Positions 43,112 to 52,820 of a DNA stretch of 57,809 nt are shown one piece after another (positions within the stretch are counted from its first letter, which is position 1; the number at the start of each line of letters is the position of its first letter). Both the position numbers and the translations under genes were made by a program. Source of the stretch: DATLRC01 sp035534895 (GTDB lineage Bacteria > Patescibacteriota > Saccharimonadia > Saccharimonadales > UBA4665); contig DATLRC010000012.1 in NCBI GenBank assembly GCA_035534895.1, positions 1-57,809 of the forward strand. Direction: 5' to 3'. A model generated the notes under the pieces. The model searched no databases. It saw only the letters and a program-made list of their open reading frames with translations, and was not told the DNA's origin.

Positions 43112-44056
43112 TTACTTAGAGACAAAGCGTAGACGCTTCAGGCGCTCCAGCTGTTGTTCGTGAAGAATACGATTAGTTCGTATCAGGTCAGCAAGTACAC
43201 CGAGCATTAGAGCCAAAAAAGCGATGATCAAAAGAATAGCACCAATAATTAATGACTGCAAATGGCTTCCTCGTTCGCCGTGAAGAGCAAAGTAAAGGTA
43301 ACGCAAAAAAGGTATCAAGCCCAAAATCAATGAGGTCAGGCTTAGGCTGACAAATATAACGTAGGGGCGATACATAACATATGCTCGCAAGATAACGCCA
43401 GCTGACTTTAGAACATGCTCTAGGTTAGACTTGAAAAGTCGTGATTCACGTAGCTTGGGGTTGGTTTTGATTGGGACGCTGACAATTTTTAAATGTTTGT
43501 CCCCGGCCTGAATAATCGATTCAGTGCAGTAACTATAACGACTGATTGTGTTTATCTGAAGCAAGGCTTCCTTGGAGTAAGCTCGAAAGCCACTGCCGGC
43601 ATCAGGAATATCAGTTCCAGCAACAAAATTTACAACCCGACTGCCAATTTTTTGGGCAATCTTTTTAGGCCCAGAAAAGTGCTCAATTGTCTCAATTTGG
43701 CGGTCGCCAATTACTATATCTGCCTGACCACTGACTATAGGTTTAATCAATTTTTCGATACTCGATCCCGGATATTGATTATCTCCATCAGTGTTAACGA
43801 CAATGTCGGCACCTAACTCCAATGCTCGTTCGACGCCGTCATGGAATGACCGTCCTAATCCGCGGGTCCGGTTGTGGTAAACGAACTGGCTGACACCATA
43901 CTTTTTGGCCACAGCTACTGTTTGATCACTAGAACCGTCATCAATAACTAAAACGCTCAACTGGTCAATGCCTGGCACTGTTTTAGGTATATCTTGAAGA
44001 ACAAGGCCTAGGGTGGCTGCTTCATTGAGGCATGGAATTTGGACAACTAACTTCAT
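43112..44056 (-). CDS. Glycosyltransferase family 2, dolichol-phosphate-mannose-synthase-like, with two C-terminal helices
   Basis: This 314-aa protein has the GT2 core VVQIPCLNEAATLG, VIDDGSSDQTV and VNTDGDNQYPG (metal-binding DGD), then GSGFRAYSKEAL. Two membrane helices near the C-terminus (about residues 230-285) anchor it. By analogy to DPM1/GtrB-type enzymes it would load a sugar onto a polyprenyl phosphate. The nearby flippase-like and GT-C-like proteins fit such a route. Confidence 0.85.
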   Translation of the reverse strand: MKLVVQIPCLNEAATLGLVLQDIPKTVPGIDQLSVLVIDDGSSDQTVAVAKKYGVSQFVYHNRTRGLGRSFHDGVERALELGADIVVNTDGDNQYPGSSIEKLIKPIVSGQADIVIGDRQIETIEHFSGPKKIAQKIGSRVVNFVAGTDIPDAGSGFRAYSKEALLQINTISRYSYCTESIIQAGDKHLKIVSVPIKTNPKLRESRLFKSNLEHVLKSAGVILRAYVMYRPYVIFVSLSLTSLILGLIPFLRYLYFALHGERGSHLQSLIIGAILLIIAFLALMLGVLADLIRTNRILHEQQLERLKRLRFVSK

Positions 44057-44166
44057 TTTTTCTCCAACGTTAGCCTATTATACCTCCTCAAGCTGAAAAA
44101 CAAGCTGCAAAGCGAAACTATGGGCTTGTTATAGCTATTTGTCCAAGGGGTGTAAACTTAAAATAT

Positions 44167-44856
44167 ATGGTGCAACAATCAGCTAAACAACTATTAGCCA
44201 GCTTCTTTGATCACTACCCCTTGAGGAGCTATAAAAAGGGAGAAATTATTATTTTTCAGGGTGAGGAACCCCGTTCGGCATTTGTAGTCAAAAACGGTAT
44301 CGTCAAGGCCTACAATTTAAGTTCTAGCGGTGATGAAAAACCAGTCGCTTTTTATGAGGCTGGCCGAATTTTTCCGGAAGCCTGGACTTACTCCAAGCTG
44401 CCTAGCGCAATATATTACTACGAAGCCTTTAGTGATAGAGTCGACATGTTCCTGGTACCCAGAGACGAGTACGTTGGGTTCATTAAAAGCAATCCCCAGT
44501 TGCTATATCAAGAGCTTGAGCACTTTATTGTTGACCAGGTTGGTAGATCTATGCGCTTAAATGCCCTCCAGCATTCACGAGCCAGCGACAAATTGGTCTA
44601 CACTCTTCATTATTTAGCCCATAGTCATGGCAAAAGGATTAATCACAATCTTTTCGAAATTGAATTAGCACTAACACACCAGGATTTTGCGAATCTGACC
44701 GGACTGACCCGCGAAACGGCTGCTACTGAACTAAATAAGTTGAAGCATTTGGGAGTCATTTCCTACGGAAAACGTATGCCCTATAAGATTAAGTTGGACA
44801 AGCTGGTCGCCCTACTTAATGATCAGTTTATTGCTGAGCTGGAGATCAGGCTATAG
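44167..44856 (+). CDS. Crp/Fnr family transcription regulator
   Basis: This 229-aa protein has an N-terminal cyclic-nucleotide-binding beta roll (GEIIIFQGEEPRSAFVVKNGIVKAY near residues 20-45) and a C-terminal winged helix with LTHQDFANLTGLTRETAATELNKL. No Fe-S cysteine cluster of FNR type is visible. As the only Crp/Fnr protein here it is a candidate regulator for respiratory genes, but no site match was tested. It overlaps the convergent response-regulator gene by 11 nt. Confidence 0.85.
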   Translation: MVQQSAKQLLASFFDHYPLRSYKKGEIIIFQGEEPRSAFVVKNGIVKAYNLSSSGDEKPVAFYEAGRIFPEAWTYSKLPSAIYYYEAFSDRVDMFLVPRDEYVGFIKSNPQLLYQELEHFIVDQVGRSMRLNALQHSRASDKLVYTLHYLAHSHGKRINHNLFEIELALTHQDFANLTGLTRETAATELNKLKHLGVISYGKRMPYKIKLDKLVALLNDQFIAELEIRL

Positions 44857-45235
44857 CGGCTGCTGTTTTGTTTTCCAGGGCATCGCTGACCACATGAGCC
44901 AAATTTTGGGGTGCAGTCCACGACTTGATGATGCAGCGCAGGGCACCCAAATCGTAAGCTTCCTTAACCTCGGGCGAGTTTTCCATGTTCGTAAAAATCA
45001 GAATTTTAGCTTTCTTCTGTTTATGTGTACGGCTATATTGTCTTAAAAATTCTAAGCCACCCATGACTGGCATCAATAAATCAAGCAGAATAAGATCAGG
45101 TTTAAATTTCTGCAGTTTATTGAGTGCTAGCTGGCCATTGTCTACGGCTTCAACAATGTGGCCTTCATTTTCAAGGATAATCTTATAGGCATTGTTGAGA
45201 TCCTTATCGTCCTCTACAACCATAATATTGGCCAT
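44846..45235 (-). CDS. Receiver-only response regulator
   Basis: This 129-aa single REC domain has VVEDDKDLN with the acidic pair, LILLDLLMPVMGG with the phospho-acceptor Asp, and a Thr/Lys pair (FTNM, IIKSW), though KSW replaces the usual KP. There is no output domain. ATG 45235 has GAGGGG 5 nt upstream; an in-frame GTG at 45241 is possible. It follows the histidine kinase gene after about 120 nt. Confidence 0.9.
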   Translation of the reverse strand: MANIMVVEDDKDLNNAYKIILENEGHIVEAVDNGQLALNKLQKFKPDLILLDLLMPVMGGLEFLRQYSRTHKQKKAKILIFTNMENSPEVKEAYDLGALRCIIKSWTAPQNLAHVVSDALENKTAAAIA

Positions 45236-45359
45236 CGGCACCCCTCACTCTTAAACTTACGCTTTACCACGAGTTATTTAATCATAGCCGGCTATCTAAA
45301 CCTATAAAATATTTTACAGACAAGCAACCTGGTATTTCAAGTGGCAGTCCGCAAGTCCC

Positions 45360-46505
45360 TTAATCGACTGGAGTAACCTTTTTGGTCGGAGCCGTTTTGG
45401 GTAATGCCAGGAAGAAAGAAGTGCCTTTGTTTTCTTGGCTTTCAAACCAGATTTTACCGCCCAGTTGTTTGACCAAGCCTTTGACAAGGTACAATCCGAG
45501 GCCGATTCCGGTTGTTTCTTGCTTCAGAGCATTACTGGCTCTGTAGAACTTTGTGAATATCTGATCCTGTGAGTATTTGGGAATTCCAAAACCGGTATCC
45601 TGAACACTAATTAGTATTCCTTGACGGCTAGGGCGCAAAGTAATCATGATTTTGCCGTTTTGGGGAGTGTATTTGATAGCATTGGTTATCAGATTTGCCA
45701 AGACCTCTTTAAGCAATAATGTGTCAGTGTTCAGTAGAGGAGAGGCTTGATTCAACTTGTTATATTCGAGTCGAATTTTTTTCTCACTAGCTAGGTGCAG
45801 ATGTTCACTTCTTACTTCTTGAATAATTTTTTCGACATTGACTTCCTTTGCCGCGATTTCAACACTACCGCTCTCGATGCGAGTAACGTTGAGTAAGGTG
45901 CTAATCAATTCGTTCATTCGGTTGGTGGCTGAAATAATGGTTTGCATAGATTTTTTTTGGGCTGGGCTAATCGTTCCTACGTAGCCGTCAACAATCATAT
46001 GTGTGTAAGTTTTGATGGCTGTTAGGGGCGTCCTAAGCTGATGTGAGGCAAGCGTTATGAACTCACTTTTCATGCGGTCGATTTCATATTCCATTGTCTT
46101 GTCTCGGAATACCTCAAGGGCACCGATTGGCTTGCCTCTCATAATTATTGGCGAAACTGTAACGTCGAGAGGTATTTTTTGACCATTCTTTTTTAAATAG
46201 TAGGCTTTTTCGGAAATTGCCCGGCCGACCAGAAAGGCTTTGGTAATTGCCCGATCAATTAGGTTGACTGACCTGCCGTCTTCGGTTACAGCAATAATTT
46301 TGCTTGGGAACCAGGCCCCCAGGACTTCGTGTTCCTTAAAGCCCAAGATTTTTAAGGCTGTGGTGTTGATGCGAGTAATCCTACCGAACTCATCGGTTGT
46401 AATTGCGCCGTCACCGATACTATTAAATAAGGTTTCAGCCATTAATCGCTCACCTTGAGGACTAAATGTTGGGTCAAATGACTGTGTATTAGCTCCGTTG
46501 GGCAC
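45360..46505 (-). CDS. Soluble PAS-domain sensor histidine kinase
   Basis: This 381-aa protein has a PAS domain (SIGDGAITTDEFGRITRIN, about residues 27-130), a HisKA helix with SHQLRTPLTAIK, and a HATPase with NLITNAIKYTP, DTGFGIP and TGIGLGLYLVKGL. No membrane segment is seen, so the signal is cytoplasmic or comes from the membrane protein gene upstream. It starts at GTG 46505 with AAGGAGGGAAGG before it, overlapping the 96-aa gene by 17 nt. Confidence 0.92.
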   Translation of the reverse strand: MPNGANTQSFDPTFSPQGERLMAETLFNSIGDGAITTDEFGRITRINTTALKILGFKEHEVLGAWFPSKIIAVTEDGRSVNLIDRAITKAFLVGRAISEKAYYLKKNGQKIPLDVTVSPIIMRGKPIGALEVFRDKTMEYEIDRMKSEFITLASHQLRTPLTAIKTYTHMIVDGYVGTISPAQKKSMQTIISATNRMNELISTLLNVTRIESGSVEIAAKEVNVEKIIQEVRSEHLHLASEKKIRLEYNKLNQASPLLNTDTLLLKEVLANLITNAIKYTPQNGKIMITLRPSRQGILISVQDTGFGIPKYSQDQIFTKFYRASNALKQETTGIGLGLYLVKGLVKQLGGKIWFESQENKGTSFFLALPKTAPTKKVTPVD

Positions 46506-46779
46506 TAGCCTTCCCTCCTTGTACCTGTGCCTTATGAGTCAATCGCTCAAGTTGTAACATGTATTCATCAACAATCTCTGTATTCTCAGTCAATAGTGAA
46601 ACAGCGATGTGGATCCAGTCGATAAGCTTCTTGAGATCTGGACTGGACAAGTTCTGGGGTAATTTGTGTAAATGGTTTTGAATCTGGCGAGTAATAAAAC
46701 GTTCAGCGGTGGGTCCAAAATAGACTCGGGTGACCTGAACCACCTGTGCATAAAGAGCAGTATCTTTTTTGCCCACCAT
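46489..46779 (-). CDS. Unknown 96-aa protein in a two-component operon
   Basis: I do not recognise this small helical protein. It has no membrane segment or cysteine. It starts 3 nt after the membrane protein gene and overlaps the histidine kinase, so it is part of the same operon and may link the two or modulate the kinase. Confidence 0.65.
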   Translation of the reverse strand: MVGKKDTALYAQVVQVTRVYFGPTAERFITRQIQNHLHKLPQNLSSPDLKKLIDWIHIAVSLLTENTEIVDEYMLQLERLTHKAQVQGGKASAQRS

Positions 46780-46782
46780 AAT

Positions 46783-47700
46783 TTATATTTCTTCCAGTTT
46801 CTTGAGCTGGCTGGCGCTTACGGCGATCAGCATAAATCCACCAGCTGTTAGTATAAGCATTAAAAAGTAGGCTAGTAATTTACCATTGAGCAGCAGGTAG
46901 TTATGTCCTGGTACAGATGAGCTGAGATACTGTAGAGCAATTGAGCCGCTTATAATACAGCCTAAACCGCCAACTAATTGTCTTAGAGCGTTTTGGTAGA
47001 ATAAACCATGGGCGTTTTTAGCCAGTAGATACATTTCATGGGCTGCAAATAGTCCCAAAAACCAAGCGTAGAGATAGGGTATGACAATACTCAGCATAAC
47101 TAGTAGTAGCGGCAACTTATAGGGGTTGGCAGTTGAGAATAGATTATTTAGTTGAAATTGCCTGAAGACCAAGAAACAGAATAAGACTGATAGACAAACC
47201 AAAATTCCAATAAGAGCCTTAAGTCGTCTGTTACTTATTCTGAGGTGAGCCTTTTCGCGCAGGCCTTTTGTGCCATTACTAATTAGGCTAAAGGAGATGA
47301 TTGAGAACCCCAAGTCCAGATAGTTGATCAGGATAATTGACCAGTTGTTAAAATTAGGATGGGCATTGACCAATGCGTTTATCGCTAGCCCCAGAACAGA
47401 GGGGATAGCTATACCCCAAGCCAGCCACAGAGAACCCCTGGCAATTTGCCAATATTCAGTACCACCGGCGGTCTCCTTAACCAGGACGGCATATTCCTTT
47501 AACTTATGGCCCCCGTAAAAGGCGGCATACCAGAAGATCAGCACTGGCAACATAAATATAACCAAAAGAATGTGGTACTCACTGGCAGTAAGATGGTATG
47601 TCTTTTCTGTGATCCAGTTGGCTGGTAAGAATATAGCCAATAGAAAATAAACAATCACCAAAACAATGTAATAGAAATTTGTATTGTAAGCTCGCTTCAT
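46783..47700 (-). CDS. Unknown polytopic membrane protein heading the two-component operon
   Basis: This 305-aa protein has about eight membrane helices and no family I recognise. It is the first gene of a four-gene run with the 96-aa protein, the kinase and the receiver. By position it might be the sensor that feeds the soluble PAS kinase, or a membrane target. This is inference from context. Confidence 0.6.
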   Translation of the reverse strand: MKRAYNTNFYYIVLVIVYFLLAIFLPANWITEKTYHLTASEYHILLVIFMLPVLIFWYAAFYGGHKLKEYAVLVKETAGGTEYWQIARGSLWLAWGIAIPSVLGLAINALVNAHPNFNNWSIILINYLDLGFSIISFSLISNGTKGLREKAHLRISNRRLKALIGILVCLSVLFCFLVFRQFQLNNLFSTANPYKLPLLLVMLSIVIPYLYAWFLGLFAAHEMYLLAKNAHGLFYQNALRQLVGGLGCIISGSIALQYLSSSVPGHNYLLLNGKLLAYFLMLILTAGGFMLIAVSASQLKKLEEI

Positions 47701-47825
47701 AGGACTCTAATTCTATTAAGTAACAACCTAATCTACTATACAATCTTTAAATCTATCTGTAAAAAATTCTACACTTAGGATAGCTTGAGGCTTGTGCTTC
47801 TAATGCAACTCGATAATAATTATAA

Positions 47826-48797
47826 ATGAAGATGGTTAAGTTTAAGGCAAATGACGCTGGACGATGGATTAGCCGGCAACGACTTATAGGCATAATTGTA
47901 CTGCTTCTAGTGATCTACCTTGTCTTGCCACAACAGGCTGTGTTCGGCCACAGTATTCATGTTTTGGCAGGCGCTAAGTTGCCATTGGTCTTAATGGCTG
48001 GACTGGACGTAGCAACAACTTACTTTGTGGCTGCGATTACCTATTGGTTACTGGCGTTCAAGACTTTGATATATGGCAGAACTGTTCTAGTTGAACTGGC
48101 CAGCGCATTCATCAACCGTTTATTACCCTCTGGCATAGGAGGTATGAGCGTTAACTATGCTTATTTACGTTCAAATGGTCATTCTAAGGCGCAAGCGGTG
48201 GCAGTTATTGCTGTCAATAATAGCCTTGGCTTGGCCGGGCACTTGCTACTGCTAGCTTTGGCGTTTCTACTAATGCTCAATACCCATGGATTGTCTTTTA
48301 ACTTTCGTTTGTCTCTAGGTAAGTGGTTAATAACTTTACTAGCCGTTGTATTTCTACTGGCTGTGCTTAGTTTGTCGAGACGCTTAGCAGAAGCTTTTAG
48401 GCACTTTGAGCTGGGGGTCGTACATAATATATTGTTTTATAAAAGACGACCATCAAGGTTGCTTCTGGCTCTTTGTAGCTCACTTGGCCTAACGATGCTC
48501 AATATATTTAGTTTGTGGCTATGTTCTCGAGCATTAAATTTCAATATTAGTTTAGTCGATGTTATTTTTGTTTTAACACTTGGAATAGGAGTTGGCGTTG
48601 TTACTCCGACTCCCGGCGGATTAATTGGAGTTGAGGCTGGGCTGGTTGCCGGGTTGGTCGCAATTGGCCTAACAAGTTCCCAAGCCTTAGCGATCGCTCT
48701 TTTGTTCAGGCTACTAACGTTTTGGTTGCCTCTGCTGGCTGGTGGAGTGGCCTTTGTAGTGCTACGCTCAAAAAAAATACTAGGTTCATATATCTAA
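47826..48797 (+). CDS. Flippase-like membrane protein (UPF0104 / LPG synthase TM-domain family)
   Basis: This 323-aa protein has about eight membrane helices, with the NRLLPSGIGGMSVNYAYLR motif near residue 97 and VGVVTPTPGGLIGVEAGLV near 257, both typical of the UPF0104 family. It is a second member after 40650-41519, only distantly similar to it. It precedes an ABC exporter on the same strand after about 120 nt. Confidence 0.8.
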   Translation: MKMVKFKANDAGRWISRQRLIGIIVLLLVIYLVLPQQAVFGHSIHVLAGAKLPLVLMAGLDVATTYFVAAITYWLLAFKTLIYGRTVLVELASAFINRLLPSGIGGMSVNYAYLRSNGHSKAQAVAVIAVNNSLGLAGHLLLLALAFLLMLNTHGLSFNFRLSLGKWLITLLAVVFLLAVLSLSRRLAEAFRHFELGVVHNILFYKRRPSRLLLALCSSLGLTMLNIFSLWLCSRALNFNISLVDVIFVLTLGIGVGVVTPTPGGLIGVEAGLVAGLVAIGLTSSQALAIALLFRLLTFWLPLLAGGVAFVVLRSKKILGSYI

Positions 48798-48919
48798 TTC
48801 TAGTTGTACCCATATATGAGTCTATCGCCCCAGAGATGAGGGCGACAGTTGATTGCTTTACGGTATAAGTCTCAGCTTTCTTTAAGTCTAACTAGCCTAT
48901 GTTACATTAGGTATTAGAA

Positions 48920-49603
48920 ATGATCAAACAAGCGACTGTTATTGAAGTTGAAAATGTTTATAAGAGCTATGGCAAAAGGCCAATGGTCTTTGATGCGCTT
49001 AGAGGAATTAGTTTGAGCATAAGCGGTGGAGACAGTCTGGCAATTGTTGGTAAATCTGGTTCTGGCAAGTCGACTCTGATGCACATCTTAGCTGGTCTAG
49101 ATCGTCCATCTAGAGGTCAAATTAGCTGGAGCGGGCATAACTTGAATAATATGGACGAGCGACAACTGACAGCTCTACGAAACCGGGGTGTGGGCTTTAT
49201 TTTTCAGCAATTCTTTCTACAGCCGACAATGACTGTCCTAGAAAACGTTGTCTTACCTCTTAAAATTGCCGGAATTTCTAAGCTTAAACGCCATACAGCC
49301 GCTGTTCAGGCCCTAAAGGCAGTCGGTTTACTTGATAAAGCCAACAACCGGGCAACTGATTTATCGGGTGGCCAGAAGCAGCGTACGGCGATTGCTCGGG
49401 CCTTGATTAATAACCCGGACGTCATCTTTGCTGATGAACCAACTGGTAACCTGGACACCGAAACCGGAAGCCAGATTATTGATTTACTTTTTGACATTCA
49501 GCGCAAAGAGCACATTAGTCTAGTTATTGTCACTCATGACGATGAGCTGGCAAAACGTTGTGCCCGAACAATTCACATTAAAGACGGCAAGATAGACAAA
49601 TAG
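48920..49603 (+). CDS. ABC transporter ATP-binding protein, MacB/LolD-like
   Basis: This 227-aa ATPase has Walker A GKSGSGKST, the Q-loop, the signature LSGGQKQRTAIARAL and Walker B VIFADEPTGNLDTETG, in the MacB/LolD/FtsE class. It is followed by its permease gene, 1 nt apart. Likely exports peptides or lipids or performs mechanotransmission; the substrate is unknown. Confidence 0.93.
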   Translation: MIKQATVIEVENVYKSYGKRPMVFDALRGISLSISGGDSLAIVGKSGSGKSTLMHILAGLDRPSRGQISWSGHNLNNMDERQLTALRNRGVGFIFQQFFLQPTMTVLENVVLPLKIAGISKLKRHTAAVQALKAVGLLDKANNRATDLSGGQKQRTAIARALINNPDVIFADEPTGNLDTETGSQIIDLLFDIQRKEHISLVIVTHDDELAKRCARTIHIKDGKIDK

Positions 49604-49604
49604 T

Positions 49605-50894
49605 ATGCGTCTACCAGATTATATTATTACGGCTCAGACAAATCTTTTACGCACTAAGTTGCGGACATTTTTAACAATTTCGGCATTTGTGATCGGAACT
49701 TTCACCTTAGGTATGGTAACGGCTTTTACTCAAGGACTTAGGACTTACGTCAATACCCAGCTCAATGCTTACGGTCAATCAAATGAGATTATTGTTAAGG
49801 TTGGTGCCACTGCTCAACAGATTAGTGCCTCAGGCGTACCATACTATCAGCCAGCTCGTCAGATAACCCAGAGTACATCAGTTGGTTTACGAGATAAGAC
49901 GCCACTCTACAGTCTAAATCAAAATGACTTGTCGACTATTCGAGCGACAAGTGGTATTGTAGCTGCCTACCCTGACTATCAAAGTTTGAAGATTGATTTC
50001 GTCGAGGCCCATAATTCTACGAAATATGTTTTTCAGGCTCAGTCGGCTTTCCCGGGTCAGACAACAACGCTCGATGTCGGTAGCTTCCCGACCGCTAATC
50101 AAGCAAATGGCCTTGTTTTGCCCTATAGTTATGTCGAGGCTTTCGGTTATCAAACAGCCAGCCAAGCATTGAATCAAAAGCTTACAATGCAAATTACCTC
50201 GCCTATCAGTGGACAGGTGAAAAGCTATACCGGGCTGGTGACTGGCGTGTTGCCAGATACTGTTCACCAACCTTTAGCTTATTTGTCGACACAATTAATG
50301 ACCGAGATGAATCAATTCCAAAATGGTAGCAACAATACATTCAGTGACATCGTTGCTTTTAGCAGCTTAAATTCTACGCCCAATAGTCGTTCGGAGATCA
50401 AGTCAGCTCTTCAAGCTAAAGGCTACCAAGTCCAGACTTACGATAATTTGATTGCCAATTTTAGTCGGCCGCTGAACATTGTTCAGGCTGGTTTGACCGG
50501 TTTTGCGGCGATTGCACTATTGGCTGCAACAATTGGCATCGTCAACACTCTACTGATGTCAGTTCTTGAAAGGACACAAGAGATTGGCTTACTGAAAGCT
50601 CTCGGCATGCGGCGGATTGGCATAACCTTCATTTATCTTGTTGAAGCAGCCAGTATAGGTTTCTGGGGTGGTCTGGTAGGTGTTGTTTTGTCTTATGTAC
50701 TTGGGCTCATTGCTAACCCTATATTGGGCCGAACTTTATTTAAAGGCATTGGCTCGGCTCATATATTGACCTATCCTTTGCCTTGGATGGCAGCAATAGT
50801 TATTGGCGCCATCGTTATTGGTTTAATGGCTGGTACACTTCCCGCGATTAGAGCCGGTCGACTAGACCCGATTGAGGCCTTGCGACGAGAGTAA
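49605..50894 (+). CDS. ABC transporter permease, MacB/FtsX type
   Basis: This 429-aa protein has the MacB layout: one N-terminal helix (TKLRTFLTISAFVIGTFTLG), a large outside domain (about residues 45-290), then three helices with the FtsX region (LLAATIGIVNTLLMSVLERT). It ends AGRLDPIEALRRE, typical of MacB-type permeases. It is the partner of the preceding ATPase. Confidence 0.92.
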   Translation: MRLPDYIITAQTNLLRTKLRTFLTISAFVIGTFTLGMVTAFTQGLRTYVNTQLNAYGQSNEIIVKVGATAQQISASGVPYYQPARQITQSTSVGLRDKTPLYSLNQNDLSTIRATSGIVAAYPDYQSLKIDFVEAHNSTKYVFQAQSAFPGQTTTLDVGSFPTANQANGLVLPYSYVEAFGYQTASQALNQKLTMQITSPISGQVKSYTGLVTGVLPDTVHQPLAYLSTQLMTEMNQFQNGSNNTFSDIVAFSSLNSTPNSRSEIKSALQAKGYQVQTYDNLIANFSRPLNIVQAGLTGFAAIALLAATIGIVNTLLMSVLERTQEIGLLKALGMRRIGITFIYLVEAASIGFWGGLVGVVLSYVLGLIANPILGRTLFKGIGSAHILTYPLPWMAAIVIGAIVIGLMAGTLPAIRAGRLDPIEALRRE

Positions 50895-51000
50895 GCAATT
50901 ATTCTTCAAAAGTCTGTTCGTTTTAAAACATTGATCGTAAGAAATTAAAAATTGGCCTTGAAATAGAGGAGAATTTAGGTTACTTATCCACACCAGTGAT

Positions 51001-51037
51001 TTGACATATTTACTACTCGGGTGGATGATAATAATAT
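51001..51037 (+). promoter_or_regulatory. Promoter of the HdeD-like gene
   Basis: A consensus TTGACA (51001-51006) is followed by an A/T-rich -10 region within 51024-51037 (GATGATAATAAT). AGGAGG then precedes ATG 51058. This supports the shorter start of the downstream gene. Confidence 0.5.
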
Positions 51038-51057
51038 CATCTAAGGAGGGTTCAGTT

Positions 51058-51594
51058 ATGAGCACGGCACGTATTACCAAAGAAAATTGGTGGGCTTTAG
51101 TCTTAGGGGGTGTGGCAACAATATTTTTCGGTTTTGCGGTAGTTTTTTGGCCGAGTCTAACACTACTAGCGCTGCTTTATCTGTTCAGTGCTTACGTATT
51201 GATTAGTGGCGTAGTTAACATTATGGCCGGGATTGATACTCTTGGGCGCGACGATTCATGGTTCTTATCGGTAGTTCTTGGCGTCTTTGAGTTAGGTGTT
51301 GGCCTTTACCTGCTCCGTCATACTGGGCTAAAGTTTAGTACTTTCGTTGTTCTGATCGGGTTTACACTGATTGCCCGAGGAGTTATTGAGGCTGTGGTTG
51401 CTAATCTTAGCCGACGAGCATCAATGAAAACTCGTACTCTCAGCTATGCAAGTGGCCTAGGCGCATTGGTTGCAGGTATTGTTATCCTGTTCGCCAAGAA
51501 ACCGCAGGGCGTATCGTTTGTTTGGATTCTAGGCCTCTACGCTATTGTCGCAGGAACCATTCATGTGACTGAGCTCACTGCTGGAGATAAATAG
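51058..51594 (+). CDS. HdeD/DUF308 family membrane protein
   Basis: This 178-aa protein has six membrane helices in three similar hairpins, as in HdeD/DUF308 proteins linked to acid or envelope stress in other bacteria. ATG 51058 is chosen because AAGGAGGG lies 7 nt upstream, while an upstream in-frame ATG would place the promoter inside the gene. Confidence 0.8.
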   Translation: MSTARITKENWWALVLGGVATIFFGFAVVFWPSLTLLALLYLFSAYVLISGVVNIMAGIDTLGRDDSWFLSVVLGVFELGVGLYLLRHTGLKFSTFVVLIGFTLIARGVIEAVVANLSRRASMKTRTLSYASGLGALVAGIVILFAKKPQGVSFVWILGLYAIVAGTIHVTELTAGDK

Positions 51595-51649
51595 CCTCAA
51601 CAAGCAACATTTTAGGAGCAATGCTTCTAGTGTGGTTTGTTTATCTCTG

Positions 51650-52327
51650 TTAATTACCGGTTATGTCGCCACTGCTGCCAGTTGAAGCGTTTACCCAACT
51701 GCCATTGTTGCCAGCGTGATAGTTCCAGGCCCAATATGGTTCAGCGAAGTTTGAGTAGCTGGGGAAATATGCCGTTAACCAATCAAAATAGCCTGGACAG
51801 TTGAAGCTGGTATCACACTTAAAGTCGTAGGAGCCTATGTAGCCCTTTGTTTTTAAGACTGTGCTCAGACTCCCATTAAATGTTGCTTGGTAGCCACCCT
51901 CGAATGTTCCTTTTACCCCTGCCCCAACCGTGCCACCATTATTAGGGCTTGGGCCGGCGTAAGTTACGAACTGACCGTCATACTTTACAATTGCACAAAA
52001 AGAATTGCTGGATTGCTGCCAGACTTCGATGTTTTTGGTGTAGTTATCATTGGCCCAAGCATTGCCTGCAAATCCCGAGTCAGCGTCATTTGTAACCTTG
52101 AGGCTGACTCTAACTAAAGGATTGTTTTGGCTGTTGCAACTGCTTGCATTTAGGGTCGATCCATAATTTGTGTGGACTGATGGGCTGGCATAAGCCACAC
52201 TTGTCATGATAGCGATTGAAAGTAGTGCTGCAATCGCACTTAGTGAGGCCTTAATATTATGGGCTGGGCCGAAGCCTATTATTCGATCAGATCCATGACG
52301 CAGACTATATTTTAGATAATATCTCAT
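51650..52327 (-). CDS. Secreted protein of unknown function
   Basis: This 225-aa protein has a long charged N-terminus, a hydrophobic signal-peptide core and a probable cleavage after AYA near residue 47. The mature part is rich in Ser, Asn, Gly and aromatic residues, with five Cys that could form disulfides. I recognise no family. A GGAGG site precedes the ATG. It may be displayed on or released from the cell, e.g. in host contact, but that is speculation. Confidence 0.7.
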   Translation of the reverse strand: MRYYLKYSLRHGSDRIIGFGPAHNIKASLSAIAALLSIAIMTSVAYASPSVHTNYGSTLNASSCNSQNNPLVRVSLKVTNDADSGFAGNAWANDNYTKNIEVWQQSSNSFCAIVKYDGQFVTYAGPSPNNGGTVGAGVKGTFEGGYQATFNGSLSTVLKTKGYIGSYDFKCDTSFNCPGYFDWLTAYFPSYSNFAEPYWAWNYHAGNNGSWVNASTGSSGDITGN

Positions 52328-52820
52328 CTCTCTGAACCTCCATTCTTTTAACTTAAGTTTAGTATAGACCCAGAATAATAAAAACTACAAATAGCTACCT
52401 ATTCAGTTCACAGTTATACAGAATCTGATTATTTGCTGGTCAATCAGTAGCTTTTAGAATCAAATATTAGGCTAAGATCTTCTAGTCAGACTAATTGAAG
52501 CTATTTGCCGTAGTAGCACGGGCTAGACATTGAATTCGGCATTAAATTCTCTGCCATAAGTCAGAAATTTCAGTAGTTCGATAAGAGTTTACATGGGGTT
52601 CGACAAAGGTGATCAATAATTCCTGCTCAGCTATACGCATTTGCAATCGTTAATAACCTATTATAAAACTATTAACTATGCTATGCTTAGCTTAAGCAAG
52701 TGGTTACTAGAAACTCTTTGTTGCAAAATTTGTCTTTAATTAAACAAGGCTTATTGTCACCAAGGCTAGAAGATAGTAGACGCGGGTGAAAAATAGTTAA
52801 TTAAGAGAAGGACAAATATT
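52328..52820. other. Long gene-free interval upstream of the RRM gene
   Basis: These 493 nt hold no convincing open frame and no RNA family I recognise; I looked for tmRNA, RNase P and tRNA motifs. The distal part near 52790 carries the GAAGGA ribosome site of the RRM gene. A long 5' leader or a small RNA is possible. Confidence 0.4.

Noticed and set aside
44167..44856. Crp/Fnr protein as an oxygen-sensing FNR
   Set aside because: The N-terminal Fe-S cysteines of FNR are absent, so only a general Crp/Fnr call is supported.
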